Source of the DNA: Hyphomonadaceae bacterium UBA1001
GTDB taxonomy: Bacteria > Pseudomonadota > Alphaproteobacteria > Caulobacterales > Aquidulcibacteraceae
DNA length: 10,070 nucleotides
NCBI GenBank assembly: GCA_002291875.1
Contig: DBAV01000242.1
Coordinates: 1 to 10,070, forward strand
Direction of reading: 5' to 3'
The position numbers and the translations under genes are program-made. Numbering within the stretch: position 1 is the stretch's first letter; the number at the start of each line of letters is the position of its first letter. The notes under the pieces were generated by a model. The model was not told the origin of the DNA. It worked only from the letters and a program-made list of their open reading frames with translations, and did not search any database. Shown in pieces: positions 1-6,904 of this stretch.

Positions 1-30
1 AAAAACCGACCTTCTCGCCCGCGAGAAGGT
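1..30 (-). terminator. Leftward intrinsic terminator-like hairpin
   Basis: Bases 9-18 and 21-30 are perfect 10-base inverted arms (ACCTTCTCGC / GCGAGAAGGT). On the minus strand the hairpin is followed by GTCGG-type bases and then five T (the A-run at 1-5), the usual order for a Rho-independent terminator of leftward transcription. No convincing minus-strand gene lies to its right before 4349. It may therefore act on antisense transcripts, belong to a dispersed palindromic repeat, or be a bidirectional terminator for a gene left of the window. Confidence 0.45.
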
Positions 31-257
31 GTCCGCGTCTCATGTATCAAGCCAAGGACCCGGACGAAGTTTGAATATTCCGGCCCGGTGAGGGAGGCTC
101 GAGGGCTGGGAGCGGGTAAGACAGTGCCCAGACCGTGCCGTCTCGCGCTTTACACCCGCAACTCTCCCACCCCGGGTTTCGCTTCGCAAAACCCGCCCCT
201 CCCTCGCCGGGAGGGTGCACGGACGCGGTTGTCTGGTGGGGGCTTGCGACGCACCCA
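31..257. repeat. Gene-free repeat-like block with two hairpins
   Basis: No credible gene lies in this stretch; the short open frames are low-complexity Arg/Pro-rich and lack ribosome sites. Two adjacent hairpins are visible. CGGGTTT (173-179) pairs with AAACCCG (189-195) around a GC-TTC-GC core, and CCCTCCC (197-203) pairs perfectly with GGGAGGG (209-215) around TCGCC. Stacked hairpins in a gene-free leader resemble the dispersed intergenic repeats of GC-rich alphaproteobacteria. That it is dispersed is inference, because only one copy is in view. Confidence 0.45.
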
Positions 258-286
258 TTGCGCGCCAGGATGATGGCTCCTAGACA
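258..286 (+). promoter_or_regulatory. Possible promoter for the M13 peptidase unit
   Basis: TTGCGC (258-263) and TAGACA (281-286) are separated by 17 bases, giving a weak sigma-70-type promoter. It would start transcription about 25 bases before the ATG at 317. Each hexamer matches only part of the consensus. The position fits, and the downstream gene has a good ribosome site, but the call is tentative. Confidence 0.28.
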
Positions 287-316
287 CGTCGATAAACGAT
301 AAGTCGGGAGGGCCGG

Positions 317-2395
317 ATGGCCGCGCGTACGATCCTTGTCTCGATGCTGGTCCTGGCCACCCTGGCCGGTTGTGCCGCCCCGGCCGCTGCCCCGCCCGCG
401 CCGACGCCGAGCGCACCGGCAGCGGAACCCGTCGCCCCTGCCGCCCCTGCGCTGGGCACTTTCGGCATCGACCTGCGCTGGCAGGACACCGCCATCCACC
501 CGGGTGACGACTTTTTCCGCTTCGCCAACAATCGCTGGCTCCAGACCTTCGAGATCCCGCCGGACCGCCAGCGCTGGGGCGCGTTCGACGAACTGGCGGC
601 CCTGTCCGAACAGCGCGTGAAGGCCATCATCGAGGAAATGGCCGCCAACGCCGCCACCGCGCCGGGTGACGCCCGCAAGGTGGCCGACCTTTACAACGCC
701 TTCATGGACGAAGCGCGGATCGAGGCACTGGGCGTTACGCCGCTGCGCGCGGACCTGGCCGCCATCGACGCCGCCGCCGATCGCAGCGCGCTGGCGCGGC
801 TGTGGGGTGCGCCGGGCATTCCCTCGCCCCTGGGCGTCAGCATCGGGCTGGATGCCAAGAACCCCGACCGCTATCTGCTGGCAGCCTCGCAGGCGGGCGC
901 GCTGGGCATGCCCGACCGCAGCTTTTACCTCGAAGAGCGGTTCGCCACCCAGCGCGCCGCCTATGCGACCTTCCTCGAGACGATGTTTCGCCTTGCCGGA
1001 CAGGCTGATCCCGCGGGACAGGCCGCGCGCGTGATCGCGCTGGAAACCGAGGTGGCCAGGGTGCAGTGGACACGCGAGCAGACGCGCGACCGTGACCGCA
1101 CCTACAATCTGGTGTCGACAACCGACCTGGCCGCCACCGCCCCGGGCATCGACTGGCGGGCCATGCTGGCCGGCAAGGGCATCCCCGAGGGCCGTCGCGA
1201 CATCAATCTGGCCCACAAGGACGCGATCCAGGCTATTGCGCGCCTGGTCCAGTCCCAGCCGCTGGACACCTGGCGCAGCTGGACCCGTGCGGCGGTGCTG
1301 CGCGGGGCTGCCCCCATGCTCTCGCGCGACTTTGCGCGGGCGCACTTCGAGTTTTACGGGCGCACGCTGGGCGGCCAGCCCGAAGAGCGCGAGCGCTGGA
1401 AGCGCGGCGTCGAACTGGTGAACGGCACGCTGGGCGAGGCGGTGGGCCGGATCTATGTCGAGCGCCACTTCCCGCCCGACGCCAAGGCCAAGATGGACGA
1501 GCTGGTGGCGAACTCGATGCGGGCCATGCGTACGCGTCTGGAAAACGTCGCGTGGATGGGCCCCGAAACCCGCGCCCGCGCTCTGGAAAAGCTGTCCACC
1601 TTCCGCACCAAGATCGGCTATCCCTCGCAATGGCGCGACTATTCGGGGCTGGACATCCGCGCCGACGACCTTTTGGGCAATGTCCGGCGCGCCGCCATCT
1701 TCGAGAACGCGCGCGACGTCGCCCGCCTCGACGGTCCGGTGGACCGCGAGGAATGGTTCATGACGCCCCAGACCGTGAACGCCTATTACAACCCCAGCTT
1801 CAACGAGATCGTTTTCCCCGCCGCCATCCTGCAGCCGCCATTCTTCGACCCCAATGCCGATCCGGCGGTGAATTATGGCGGCATCGGCATGGTGATCGGC
1901 CACGAGATCAGCCACGGCTTTGACGACCAGGGCTCGAAATCGGACGCCCAGGGGCGGCTGAACTCGTGGTGGACCGACGCCGACCGCGCCGCCTTCGAGG
2001 CCCGCGCCCAGGTGCTGGTCGACCAGTACAGCGCCTTCGAGCCGCTGCCGGGCTTTTTCATCAATGGCCGGTTGTCCTTGGGCGAGAACATCGCCGACGT
2101 GGCGGGCATCAAGATCGCGCTCGACGCCTACCGTCTGTCGCTGGGCGGTCGTCCCGCCCCGGTGATCGACGGCTTCAGCGGCGAGCAGCGGTTCTTCCTC
2201 AGCCATGCCCAGATCTGGCGGGGCATGCAGCGCGAGGAGGCACTGCGCCGCCAGCTGATGGTCGGCCCCCATTCGCCCGGCGAGTTCCGCGTCAATGGTG
2301 TGGTCCGCAACATCGACGAATGGTACGAGGCTTTCGGGGTGACATCCGCGAACCGGCTGTACGTCCCGCAGGACAGGCGCGTCGACATCTGGTGA
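317..2395 (+). CDS. M13 family zinc metallopeptidase, lipoprotein (PepO/neprilysin-like)
   Basis: A 692-residue, full-length M13 endopeptidase, the family that cleaves oligopeptides outside the cytoplasm. The zinc site is HEISH at residues 529-533, with the third ligand E590 in GENIAD (589-594). The substrate-backbone motif NAYYNP is at 488-493, and the conserved RVNGVVRN...WYEAFGV segment lies near the C-terminus, which ends in DIW as is common in bacterial members. The N-terminus is a lipoprotein signal: a hydrophobic run, then LAGC with the lipidated Cys at 19, followed by an Ala/Pro-rich linker to about residue 45. It is thus likely anchored to a membrane facing the periplasm. The ATG at 317 is supported by GGGAGGG at 306-312, five bases after GGAGG. 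The serine hydrolase gene follows after 31 bases with no terminator, suggesting co-transcription. The exact substrate cannot be read from the sequence. Confidence 0.95.
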   Translation: MAARTILVSMLVLATLAGCAAPAAAPPAPTPSAPAAEPVAPAAPALGTFGIDLRWQDTAIHPGDDFFRFANNRWLQTFEIPPDRQRWGAFDELAALSEQRVKAIIEEMAANAATAPGDARKVADLYNAFMDEARIEALGVTPLRADLAAIDAAADRSALARLWGAPGIPSPLGVSIGLDAKNPDRYLLAASQAGALGMPDRSFYLEERFATQRAAYATFLETMFRLAGQADPAGQAARVIALETEVARVQWTREQTRDRDRTYNLVSTTDLAATAPGIDWRAMLAGKGIPEGRRDINLAHKDAIQAIARLVQSQPLDTWRSWTRAAVLRGAAPMLSRDFARAHFEFYGRTLGGQPEERERWKRGVELVNGTLGEAVGRIYVERHFPPDAKAKMDELVANSMRAMRTRLENVAWMGPETRARALEKLSTFRTKIGYPSQWRDYSGLDIRADDLLGNVRRAAIFENARDVARLDGPVDREEWFMTPQTVNAYYNPSFNEIVFPAAILQPPFFDPNADPAVNYGGIGMVIGHEISHGFDDQGSKSDAQGRLNSWWTDADRAAFEARAQVLVDQYSAFEPLPGFFINGRLSLGENIADVAGIKIALDAYRLSLGGRPAPVIDGFSGEQRFFLSHAQIWRGMQREEALRRQLMVGPHSPGEFRVNGVVRNIDEWYEAFGVTSANRLYVPQDRRVDIW

Positions 2396-2426
2396 AACAG
2401 CACCACCGGCAGCGCAGGGGGAAAGC

Positions 2427-3722
2427 GTGGTCGTCTGGCGAGAGCTGATCAAGTCCTTCGTCTTCCGCTGCGCGCTGGCGCTGGTGGTGATCGCCGCCGC
2501 CCTGTTCTGGGCGGTGCGTCACGCCGAGAACTTGGCACTCCAGCGCTCGGGATGGACCGAGGGTGCGTGGACCAGCGTGTCGATGCTGGATACCAAGGGG
2601 GTGCAGGCCACCCTGGCAGGGGAAACCGCCGCCAATCCGAACATTCCCGGCCAGGTGATGCACGTCATCGCGCCGGCGATCGGGCTGGACGCAACCTTTG
2701 CCGCCGGCCCCGGCGTGCGGCCGGACGATGACGCCCGCGTCGCCTCGAACACCAAGACCTTCGTCGCGGCGGCGGCGGCGGTGGCGGCCGAGCGGGGCCT
2801 GCTGGGCCTCGACCGCCCGATCGGGCCCGCCCTGTCCGAACCCGTGCGCGCGCTGATGGTCCAGCGCGGGTATGCGATCGACCGTATCACCCTGCGCCAG
2901 TTGTTGAACCACACTGCCGGCCTGCCCGACTATCATGCCCAGTGGCAGTTCCACATCCTGTCGCTGACCCCGCCCGCCTTCGGGGGGCTGGCGATCCACT
3001 GGCGCCCGATCGACCAGATCTGGTTCGGCCTGACCTTCGGCGCGCGCGGCGAACCCGGCGCCGCGTTCAATTACTCTGATACCGGTTATCTGGTGGCCGC
3101 CGACATGATCGCGCGCGCCACGGGCGACGCCGACATCGGGGATGCGGTGCGCCGCCTTCTGGACTGGCCGCGCCTGGGCGCGGACGAGACATTCTGGGAA
3201 GCGCTCGAGCCTACCCCGCCCGGCACCCGCCGCCTGCGCCAGTTCCGCGGCGCCATCGAGGAAACCCACATCGACGCTTCGATCGACCAGTATGGCGGGG
3301 GTGGGCTGGTCATGAGCATGGACGACCTGGCACGCGCGACCCGCGCGGTGGTACGCGGAGCCCCCTTTGCCGACCCGGCCGCCGGGGTGGCGCAGATGAC
3401 CGCGCTGACCACCGTCACCGCCCCGACAGGCTATGGCCTTGGGCTGGTGCGCGCGGAGATCGAGGGCGAAATCTGCTGGGGCCATGGCGGCTTCTGGGGA
3501 ACGTCCGCCCTGCACTGCCCGGTGCTGGACCTGACCATCGCCCGCTCCTGGGGCCAGCAGCGCGCGGCCGCCGACGAAACGCACGGTGCGCTGCGTGCGC
3601 TCATTCGGACGGTGCGGGCGTCGCGCGCTGGCGCAGCCATCGCCACAACCGCCGGCGCCGCGCCTGCAGCTGGCGCGCCCGCTGCGCCGATCCCGACGCC
3701 TTCGCCGATCGTTTCGCCCTGA
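2427..3722 (+). CDS. Membrane-anchored serine hydrolase, beta-lactamase/DD-peptidase (class C) fold
   Basis: A 431-residue member of the PF00144-type serine hydrolases, which includes class C beta-lactamases, D-Ala-D-Ala carboxypeptidases and esterases. The three active-site motifs are in order and well spaced: S107-N-T-K110 (nucleophile and lysine), Y216-S-D218 (YxN-equivalent, with Asp in the third place as in some relatives), and H353-G-G355 (the KTG equivalent). LLNHTAGLPDY, typical of the family, lies between the first two. One hydrophobic segment at about residues 11-31 should anchor it with the enzyme in the periplasm; no lipobox is present. The last 30 or so residues are an Ala/Pro/Thr-rich tail of unknown role. 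The start is GTG at 2427, preceded by AGGGGGA. It is the second gene of a likely operon with the M13 peptidase. Whether it acts on peptidoglycan, D-amino-acid peptides or esters is undecided; calling it a resistance beta-lactamase would be unjustified. Confidence 0.9.
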   Translation: MVVWRELIKSFVFRCALALVVIAAALFWAVRHAENLALQRSGWTEGAWTSVSMLDTKGVQATLAGETAANPNIPGQVMHVIAPAIGLDATFAAGPGVRPDDDARVASNTKTFVAAAAAVAAERGLLGLDRPIGPALSEPVRALMVQRGYAIDRITLRQLLNHTAGLPDYHAQWQFHILSLTPPAFGGLAIHWRPIDQIWFGLTFGARGEPGAAFNYSDTGYLVAADMIARATGDADIGDAVRRLLDWPRLGADETFWEALEPTPPGTRRLRQFRGAIEETHIDASIDQYGGGGLVMSMDDLARATRAVVRGAPFADPAAGVAQMTALTTVTAPTGYGLGLVRAEIEGEICWGHGGFWGTSALHCPVLDLTIARSWGQQRAAADETHGALRALIRTVRASRAGAAIATTAGAAPAAGAPAAPIPTPSPIVSP

Positions 3723-3743
3723 CGGGCGGGGGCTTGCGGCGCT

Positions 3744-4181
3744 TCACCGCGAAACAGGCCGCCCAGCTGTCGCGCACCAGTCGTGTCCGCGTCCGCGCCA
3801 GGGCTGGGCCAGGCCGCGCGCCACCAGCTCGCGCCCCAGGTCGCGCCCGTCCACGGTGATGCGCACCAGATACCGTCCATGCCGGTCGCGCAGGCGCGAG
3901 CCGTCGCGATAGGCCCTGACCGTGCGCGCCTGCGCCACCGCACGGCGCACATAATCGGTCGCCGCCGCCCCCAGCCGCCGCTCGGACTCGCACTCGGCCC
4001 GCCCGCCCGTCTCGGGGGCGTCGATCGAAGCGATCCGATAGCGCGCCTCGCCCAGCGCCAGCGTGTCGCCGTCCACCACCCGCGGCCCCTGCAGGGCAAT
4101 CGGGAAAGCCGCCGCGGCGGGGGCGGACAGGACGAGGGCGGCAAGCAGGCCAAGGGCCGGCATCAGATGGGTGCGTCGCAT
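3744..4181 (-). CDS. Secreted thermonuclease-family protein (SNase-like)
   Basis: A 145-residue protein with a signal peptide (hydrophobic residues 8-20, then an APAAAAF cleavage region) and one staphylococcal-nuclease-like OB-fold domain. The calcium/active-site segment VVDGDT is at residues 35-40, R49 and E57 flank the RIASIDAPE motif, and R103 is in DRHGRYLVRITVDG. The R49-to-E57 spacing of eight equals R35-to-E43 of the staphylococcal enzyme, and R103 corresponds to R87, so the catalytic trio looks intact. The GRELVARGLA helix follows. The predicted role is Ca-dependent phosphodiester cleavage of nucleic acid outside the cytoplasm. The ATG at 4181 has no strong Shine-Dalgarno; the next ATG (residue 7, 4163) would shorten the signal peptide's charged start, so 4181 is preferred. 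Its stop lies 21 bases from the converging serine hydrolase stop, with no obvious terminator between. An iterated CGATC motif lies upstream. Confidence 0.87.
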   Translation of the reverse strand: MRRTHLMPALGLLAALVLSAPAAAAFPIALQGPRVVDGDTLALGEARYRIASIDAPETGGRAECESERRLGAAATDYVRRAVAQARTVRAYRDGSRLRDRHGRYLVRITVDGRDLGRELVARGLAQPWRGRGHDWCATAGRPVSR

Positions 4182-4242
4182 GATCCACAGATCGTCACGA
4201 AGTCATGAACAGACAAGAAACGCCGCCCGAGCGCGACTGCTC

Positions 4243-4286
4243 ACGATCTCGCGATCAAACGATCACAACGAGGGACAAACGATCAG
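4243..4286. repeat. Iterated CGATC motif upstream of the nuclease gene
   Basis: CGATC occurs at 4244, 4252, 4260 and 4280. The first three sit in tandem octamers (ACGATCTC, GCGATCAA, ACGATCAC), so copies are 8, 8 and 20 bases apart. The block lies about 60 to 105 bases upstream of the nuclease start at 4181 and just downstream of the Wzz-like gene's stop. Spaced short repeats in a promoter-proximal gap could be a multi-site operator, but no known regulator is recognised. The rest of the gap (4182-4348) shows nothing else clear. Confidence 0.4.
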
Positions 4287-4348
4287 GGAGACTCTCGCGC
4301 CCGTACCGCCGCCGGGGGGTTCGGGGCGTCCGCGTCCCCGCGCACCGC

Positions 4349-5851
4349 TCAACCGCGCGGGACTGCCAGCACGGGCAGGCCCAGCGTGCGCGCGGCGGAT
4401 GCGGCGGTCGGAAAGCCCGGACGCGACAGCGCACGCACCAGCCCCACCACCAGCCCGGTCAGGCCCGCAAACACCAGCGCCGCCAGAAAGGCCGGCAGGC
4501 GCAGGCTCTGGCCGCGCACCGGCGCCGTCGCCGGCTCGATCAGCCGGATGTTGTCATTGGCCTGGGCGGCCAGCGCCTGCAGCGAGCGCGCTTCCTGCTC
4601 GCGCGCGGCAAAGGTGCGCACGCCTTCCTCGATGACGGCCCGCTCGCGCAGCAGCGCCTGATGTTCGGGCTGAAGACGGGTCAGCGTGCCCAGCCCCGCC
4701 TCGGTGCGGGTGCGCTGTTCGACCAACTCGGCCACGCGCGCCCGCGCCGCCCGGGCATCGCCTTCGGCCGCCCCGACCAGGGCCTCGAGTTCCTGGCGCG
4801 CAGGATTGGCCCCGCGGCGTACCGTGCCCGAGGCGGCCACCGCCTCGCCGGCCATCATCGCCTCGGCCTCGGCAATGCGGCGCTCGACATCCACCAGCGC
4901 GCGGGCGCCGGGCCGATAGCGGGCCAGCAGCTGCCGCCGCTCGGCCTGAAGGTCGACCAGGCGCTGGCCGGCATTTGTTTCGGCAAACAGCTCAACGCTG
5001 GCCGGCATGGCCTCCAGGCGGGTGCGCAGCGCCGCAAGCCGGCCCTCGGCCTCGGCCTGGCGCGCCTGGGCCTGTGCCAGGTCGGCCACGATGGTGCCGG
5101 TCAGGGCTGCCACCGCGCCACGATTGGTCTCGAAGTCGGCGATCGAATTGCGCCGCAGGAAGTCCTCGATACGCGTGTTCACCTCGGCCAGGCGGATTTC
5201 CAGCTGGCGGCGCTGCTCGGCCAGCGGTTCGGCCTCGTTGGGCACCAGCACCTGCTTTCGGTGGGCCAGATACTCGGCCAGCAGCGCATTTAGCAACTCG
5301 GCCGCAATCGCCGGGTCCCGGTGGCGCAGGCTGGTCGAGATGACGGTGGTCCGCGGCGCCGTGCCCACCCCGAAATCGCGCGACAGCGCCAGGCGTGCCT
5401 CACCCATCAGCGTCGCCTCATCCGAGATCGCGGGCGACCGGGCGAGGTCGGGAAAGACGCGCGCCACGCCGACCCGCCGCAGCGCACGCTCGGCCACCAC
5501 CGGCGAGCGCAGCAGCTGGATCTCGGCCTGGATCACCTCCTCGATCTGGGGAACCGCCCCGCGTCCGGCATCACCGACGCGCGGGGTGAACACATACTCC
5601 TGGCCAAGCAGCACGATCAGGCGCGATTCGGCGGTATAGGTGCGCGGCAGGGCCAGGATCAGCAGCACCAGCGGCACCAGGACGGCCAGGGCCACCCCTG
5701 CCATCAGCCAGCTTTCGCGCACCAGCGCGACCACCAGGTCCAACGGGCCCAGCCGCGGCCTGCGCCGCCAGCCCGGGGGCGGCCCCGGGTCGATGCCGGC
5801 AGGCGGTGGGGTGTCGCGCGTCATCGGTCCGTCCGCGCGGCGCCGTGGCAT
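4349..5851 (-). CDS. Wzz/GumC-type polysaccharide co-polymerase, no kinase domain
   Basis: A 500-residue inner-membrane polysaccharide co-polymerase that governs chain length and export of surface polysaccharide together with a Wza-type outer-membrane channel. A Pro/Arg-rich cytoplasmic start leads to a first membrane segment (about residues 48-68, WLMAGVALAVLVPLVLLILAL). The Wzz-type beta region follows (YTAESRLIVL, then a long QIEEVIQAEIQLLRS helix). A long periplasmic coiled-coil region (about 200-430) is rich in Ala, Arg, Glu and Gln. The Pro-containing motif IEPATAPVRGQS leads into the second membrane segment (about 452-473). About 27 residues after it the protein ends at LGLPVLAVPRG, which resembles the linker that leads into a BY-kinase in Wzc/ExoP proteins. 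No Walker motifs or Tyr-rich tail follow, so it is the kinase-less form. ATG 5851 gives the longest frame; ATG 5824 (residue 10) is an alternative, and neither has a strong ribosome site. It is divergent from the Wza-like gene. Confidence 0.9.
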   Translation of the reverse strand: MPRRRADGPMTRDTPPPAGIDPGPPPGWRRRPRLGPLDLVVALVRESWLMAGVALAVLVPLVLLILALPRTYTAESRLIVLLGQEYVFTPRVGDAGRGAVPQIEEVIQAEIQLLRSPVVAERALRRVGVARVFPDLARSPAISDEATLMGEARLALSRDFGVGTAPRTTVISTSLRHRDPAIAAELLNALLAEYLAHRKQVLVPNEAEPLAEQRRQLEIRLAEVNTRIEDFLRRNSIADFETNRGAVAALTGTIVADLAQAQARQAEAEGRLAALRTRLEAMPASVELFAETNAGQRLVDLQAERRQLLARYRPGARALVDVERRIAEAEAMMAGEAVAASGTVRRGANPARQELEALVGAAEGDARAARARVAELVEQRTRTEAGLGTLTRLQPEHQALLRERAVIEEGVRTFAAREQEARSLQALAAQANDNIRLIEPATAPVRGQSLRLPAFLAALVFAGLTGLVVGLVRALSRPGFPTAASAARTLGLPVLAVPRG

Positions 5852-5884
5852 GGGGCCGCTCGATCCCGCATGGGCCGCAATCCG

Positions 5885-5901
5885 TTAACGCCGGGTTGAC
5901 C
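5885..5901 (+). promoter_or_regulatory. CtrA-like box and possible promoter between divergent export genes
   Basis: TTAAC (5885-5889), six bases, then TTGAC (5896-5900). This matches the alphaproteobacterial CtrA consensus TTAA-N7-TTAAC except for one G. The right half also reads as a -35 hexamer (TTGACC) for the rightward export gene. A -10 would fall near 5919-5924 (CGTCAT, weak), placing the start about 17 bases before the TTG codon. A CtrA half-site overlapping a -35 is a typical activating arrangement. The box is 33 bases from the leftward ATG at 5851, so it could serve both genes. Confidence 0.4.
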
Positions 5902-5947
5902 ATGTTGCGGCACACCCGCGTCATCGGGCTGCGGACAGGAGCGGGCG

Positions 5948-6784
5948 TTGGCGCACAAGATGGTTGGGTTGACGCCGCTGCCGGCCGCCGCACTGGTGCT
6001 GGCCCTGTCGGTGGGCGGGTGCGTGGCGGGCGACCTGCACGCCACCCCGCGCCCCGATCCCACCGACGCCGGGGCGCGCGGTCAGGGCCCCGGCGCGATG
6101 CCCGCATCGACCTCGCGCGCCCCATTCGGCTTCCAGCCCGTCAGCGCGGGTCCGTCCGGCGCGGGTGCAGCCCCCTCTGACCCCTGGGTACCCGCCGCGC
6201 CCGACACGCTGCTGCCCGGCGACAGCTTTGACCTGACCGTGTTCACCGCGCCCGAGCTGAACCGCACGCTGCGTGTCGGGGCCGATGGCCGCACCCCTTT
6301 CCCGCTGGTCGGCAGCGTCGTCACCGCCGGCGCAACGCCATCGTCGCTGGCGACCGAGCTGACGCGGCTCTACGACACCGAACTGCGCGATCCGATCATC
6401 GAGATCGTGCCCCAGGCGCAGACCAGCCGCCAGGTGTTCGTGGGCGGCGAGGTGGCGCGGCCGGGCCTGCTGGACATGCCTGGCCCGATCGACCCGCTGC
6501 AGGCGACCATACTGGGCGGCGGGGCCACCCCTGCGGGCGACCTGTCGCGTGTGATCGTGATCCGCCGCGGCGCGGACGGTCGGCCGGCCATGCGGGTGCT
6601 GGACCTGCGGGCGGGCCTGCGCGACGTCGCCGCCCTGCCGGACCTGGCGCTCCAGCGTCATGATGTGGTCTGGGTGCCCCGCCGCCGCGTGTCCGAGGTG
6701 GGCCTGTGGGTCCAGCAGAACATCCGCGACCTGATCCCGGTCCCCTTTTCGGTCAGCTACAATCTTGGCAACCTCGCACTGTAG
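5948..6784 (+). CDS. Wza-type polysaccharide export lipoprotein, outer membrane
   Basis: A 278-residue polysaccharide export protein, the outer-membrane partner of Wzz/Wzc-type co-polymerases. The lipoprotein signal ends at VGGC (Cys25). A Gly/Pro/Ala-rich linker runs to about residue 84. The Poly_export domain starts at LLPGDSFDLTVF (PGD at 90-92) and includes LRVGADGRTPFPLVGSV. An SLBB-like domain follows from about 160 (QVFVGGEVARPGLLDM, then ILGGGA). The end, LWVQQNIRDLIPVPFSVSYNLG, fits the C-terminal membrane-associated segment of short family members. The start is TTG at 5948: AGGAG at 5937-5941 lies six bases before it, whereas the in-frame ATG at 5960 would be 18 bases away. Divergent pairing with the Wzz-like gene supports a joint role in exporting an extracellular or capsular polysaccharide. 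No sugar-transfer genes are in the window, so the polymer is unknown. Confidence 0.93.
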   Translation: MAHKMVGLTPLPAAALVLALSVGGCVAGDLHATPRPDPTDAGARGQGPGAMPASTSRAPFGFQPVSAGPSGAGAAPSDPWVPAAPDTLLPGDSFDLTVFTAPELNRTLRVGADGRTPFPLVGSVVTAGATPSSLATELTRLYDTELRDPIIEIVPQAQTSRQVFVGGEVARPGLLDMPGPIDPLQATILGGGATPAGDLSRVIVIRRGADGRPAMRVLDLRAGLRDVAALPDLALQRHDVVWVPRRRVSEVGLWVQQNIRDLIPVPFSVSYNLGNLAL

Positions 6785-6826
6785 GACGACCTTACCCCCT
6801 GCGGCCCCCGCTTTTCCCCAGCTCAC

Positions 6827-6885
6827 CGTCACCCCGGATACGTCCTCGCTGCGCTCAGCCGTTCCGGGATGACGTTCCGTTTTTT
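6827..6885 (+). terminator. Hairpin with T-run after the export gene (repeat-derived)
   Basis: CGTCACCCCGGA (6827-6838) and TCCGGGATGACG (6863-6874) pair at 11 of 12 positions. Between them ACG/CGT and GCTG/CAGC form a nested inner stem. Six T (6880-6885) begin five bases after the stem. The position, 42 bases past the stop at 6784, suits a terminator for the polysaccharide export gene. The same sequence recurs at 6998-7040 without the T-run, so it is probably a repeat element serving as a terminator. Confidence 0.45.
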
Positions 6886-6904
6886 CGCGCAACAAACAGA
6901 ACGG

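Noticed and set aside
47..2452. 801-residue open frame on the minus strand opposite the metallopeptidase gene
   Set aside because: It mirrors the GC-rich codon pattern of the real gene. The product is His/Gly/Arg-rich low-complexity sequence with no recognisable domain, and the plus-strand gene has every M13 motif.
2292..3584. 430-residue minus-strand open frame opposite the serine hydrolase
   Set aside because: The composition is typical of antisense frames in GC-rich DNA, with no domain, and it overlaps two well-supported genes.
2427..3722. Antibiotic-resistance class C beta-lactamase
   Set aside because: The motifs fit the wider serine hydrolase family (HGG in place of KTG, one membrane anchor). 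Nothing points to a dedicated beta-lactamase, and no AmpR-type regulator gene is adjacent.
4182..4348. BY-kinase remnant or a frameshifted continuation of the co-polymerase
   Set aside because: Reading past the stop on the minus strand gives no Walker A or kinase-like sequence before the nuclease gene, so there is no sign of a broken gene.
4205..5293. 362-residue plus-strand open frame opposite the co-polymerase gene
   Set aside because: The product is Arg/Gln/His/Gly-rich without a domain, and the opposite strand encodes a clear Wzz/GumC-type protein.
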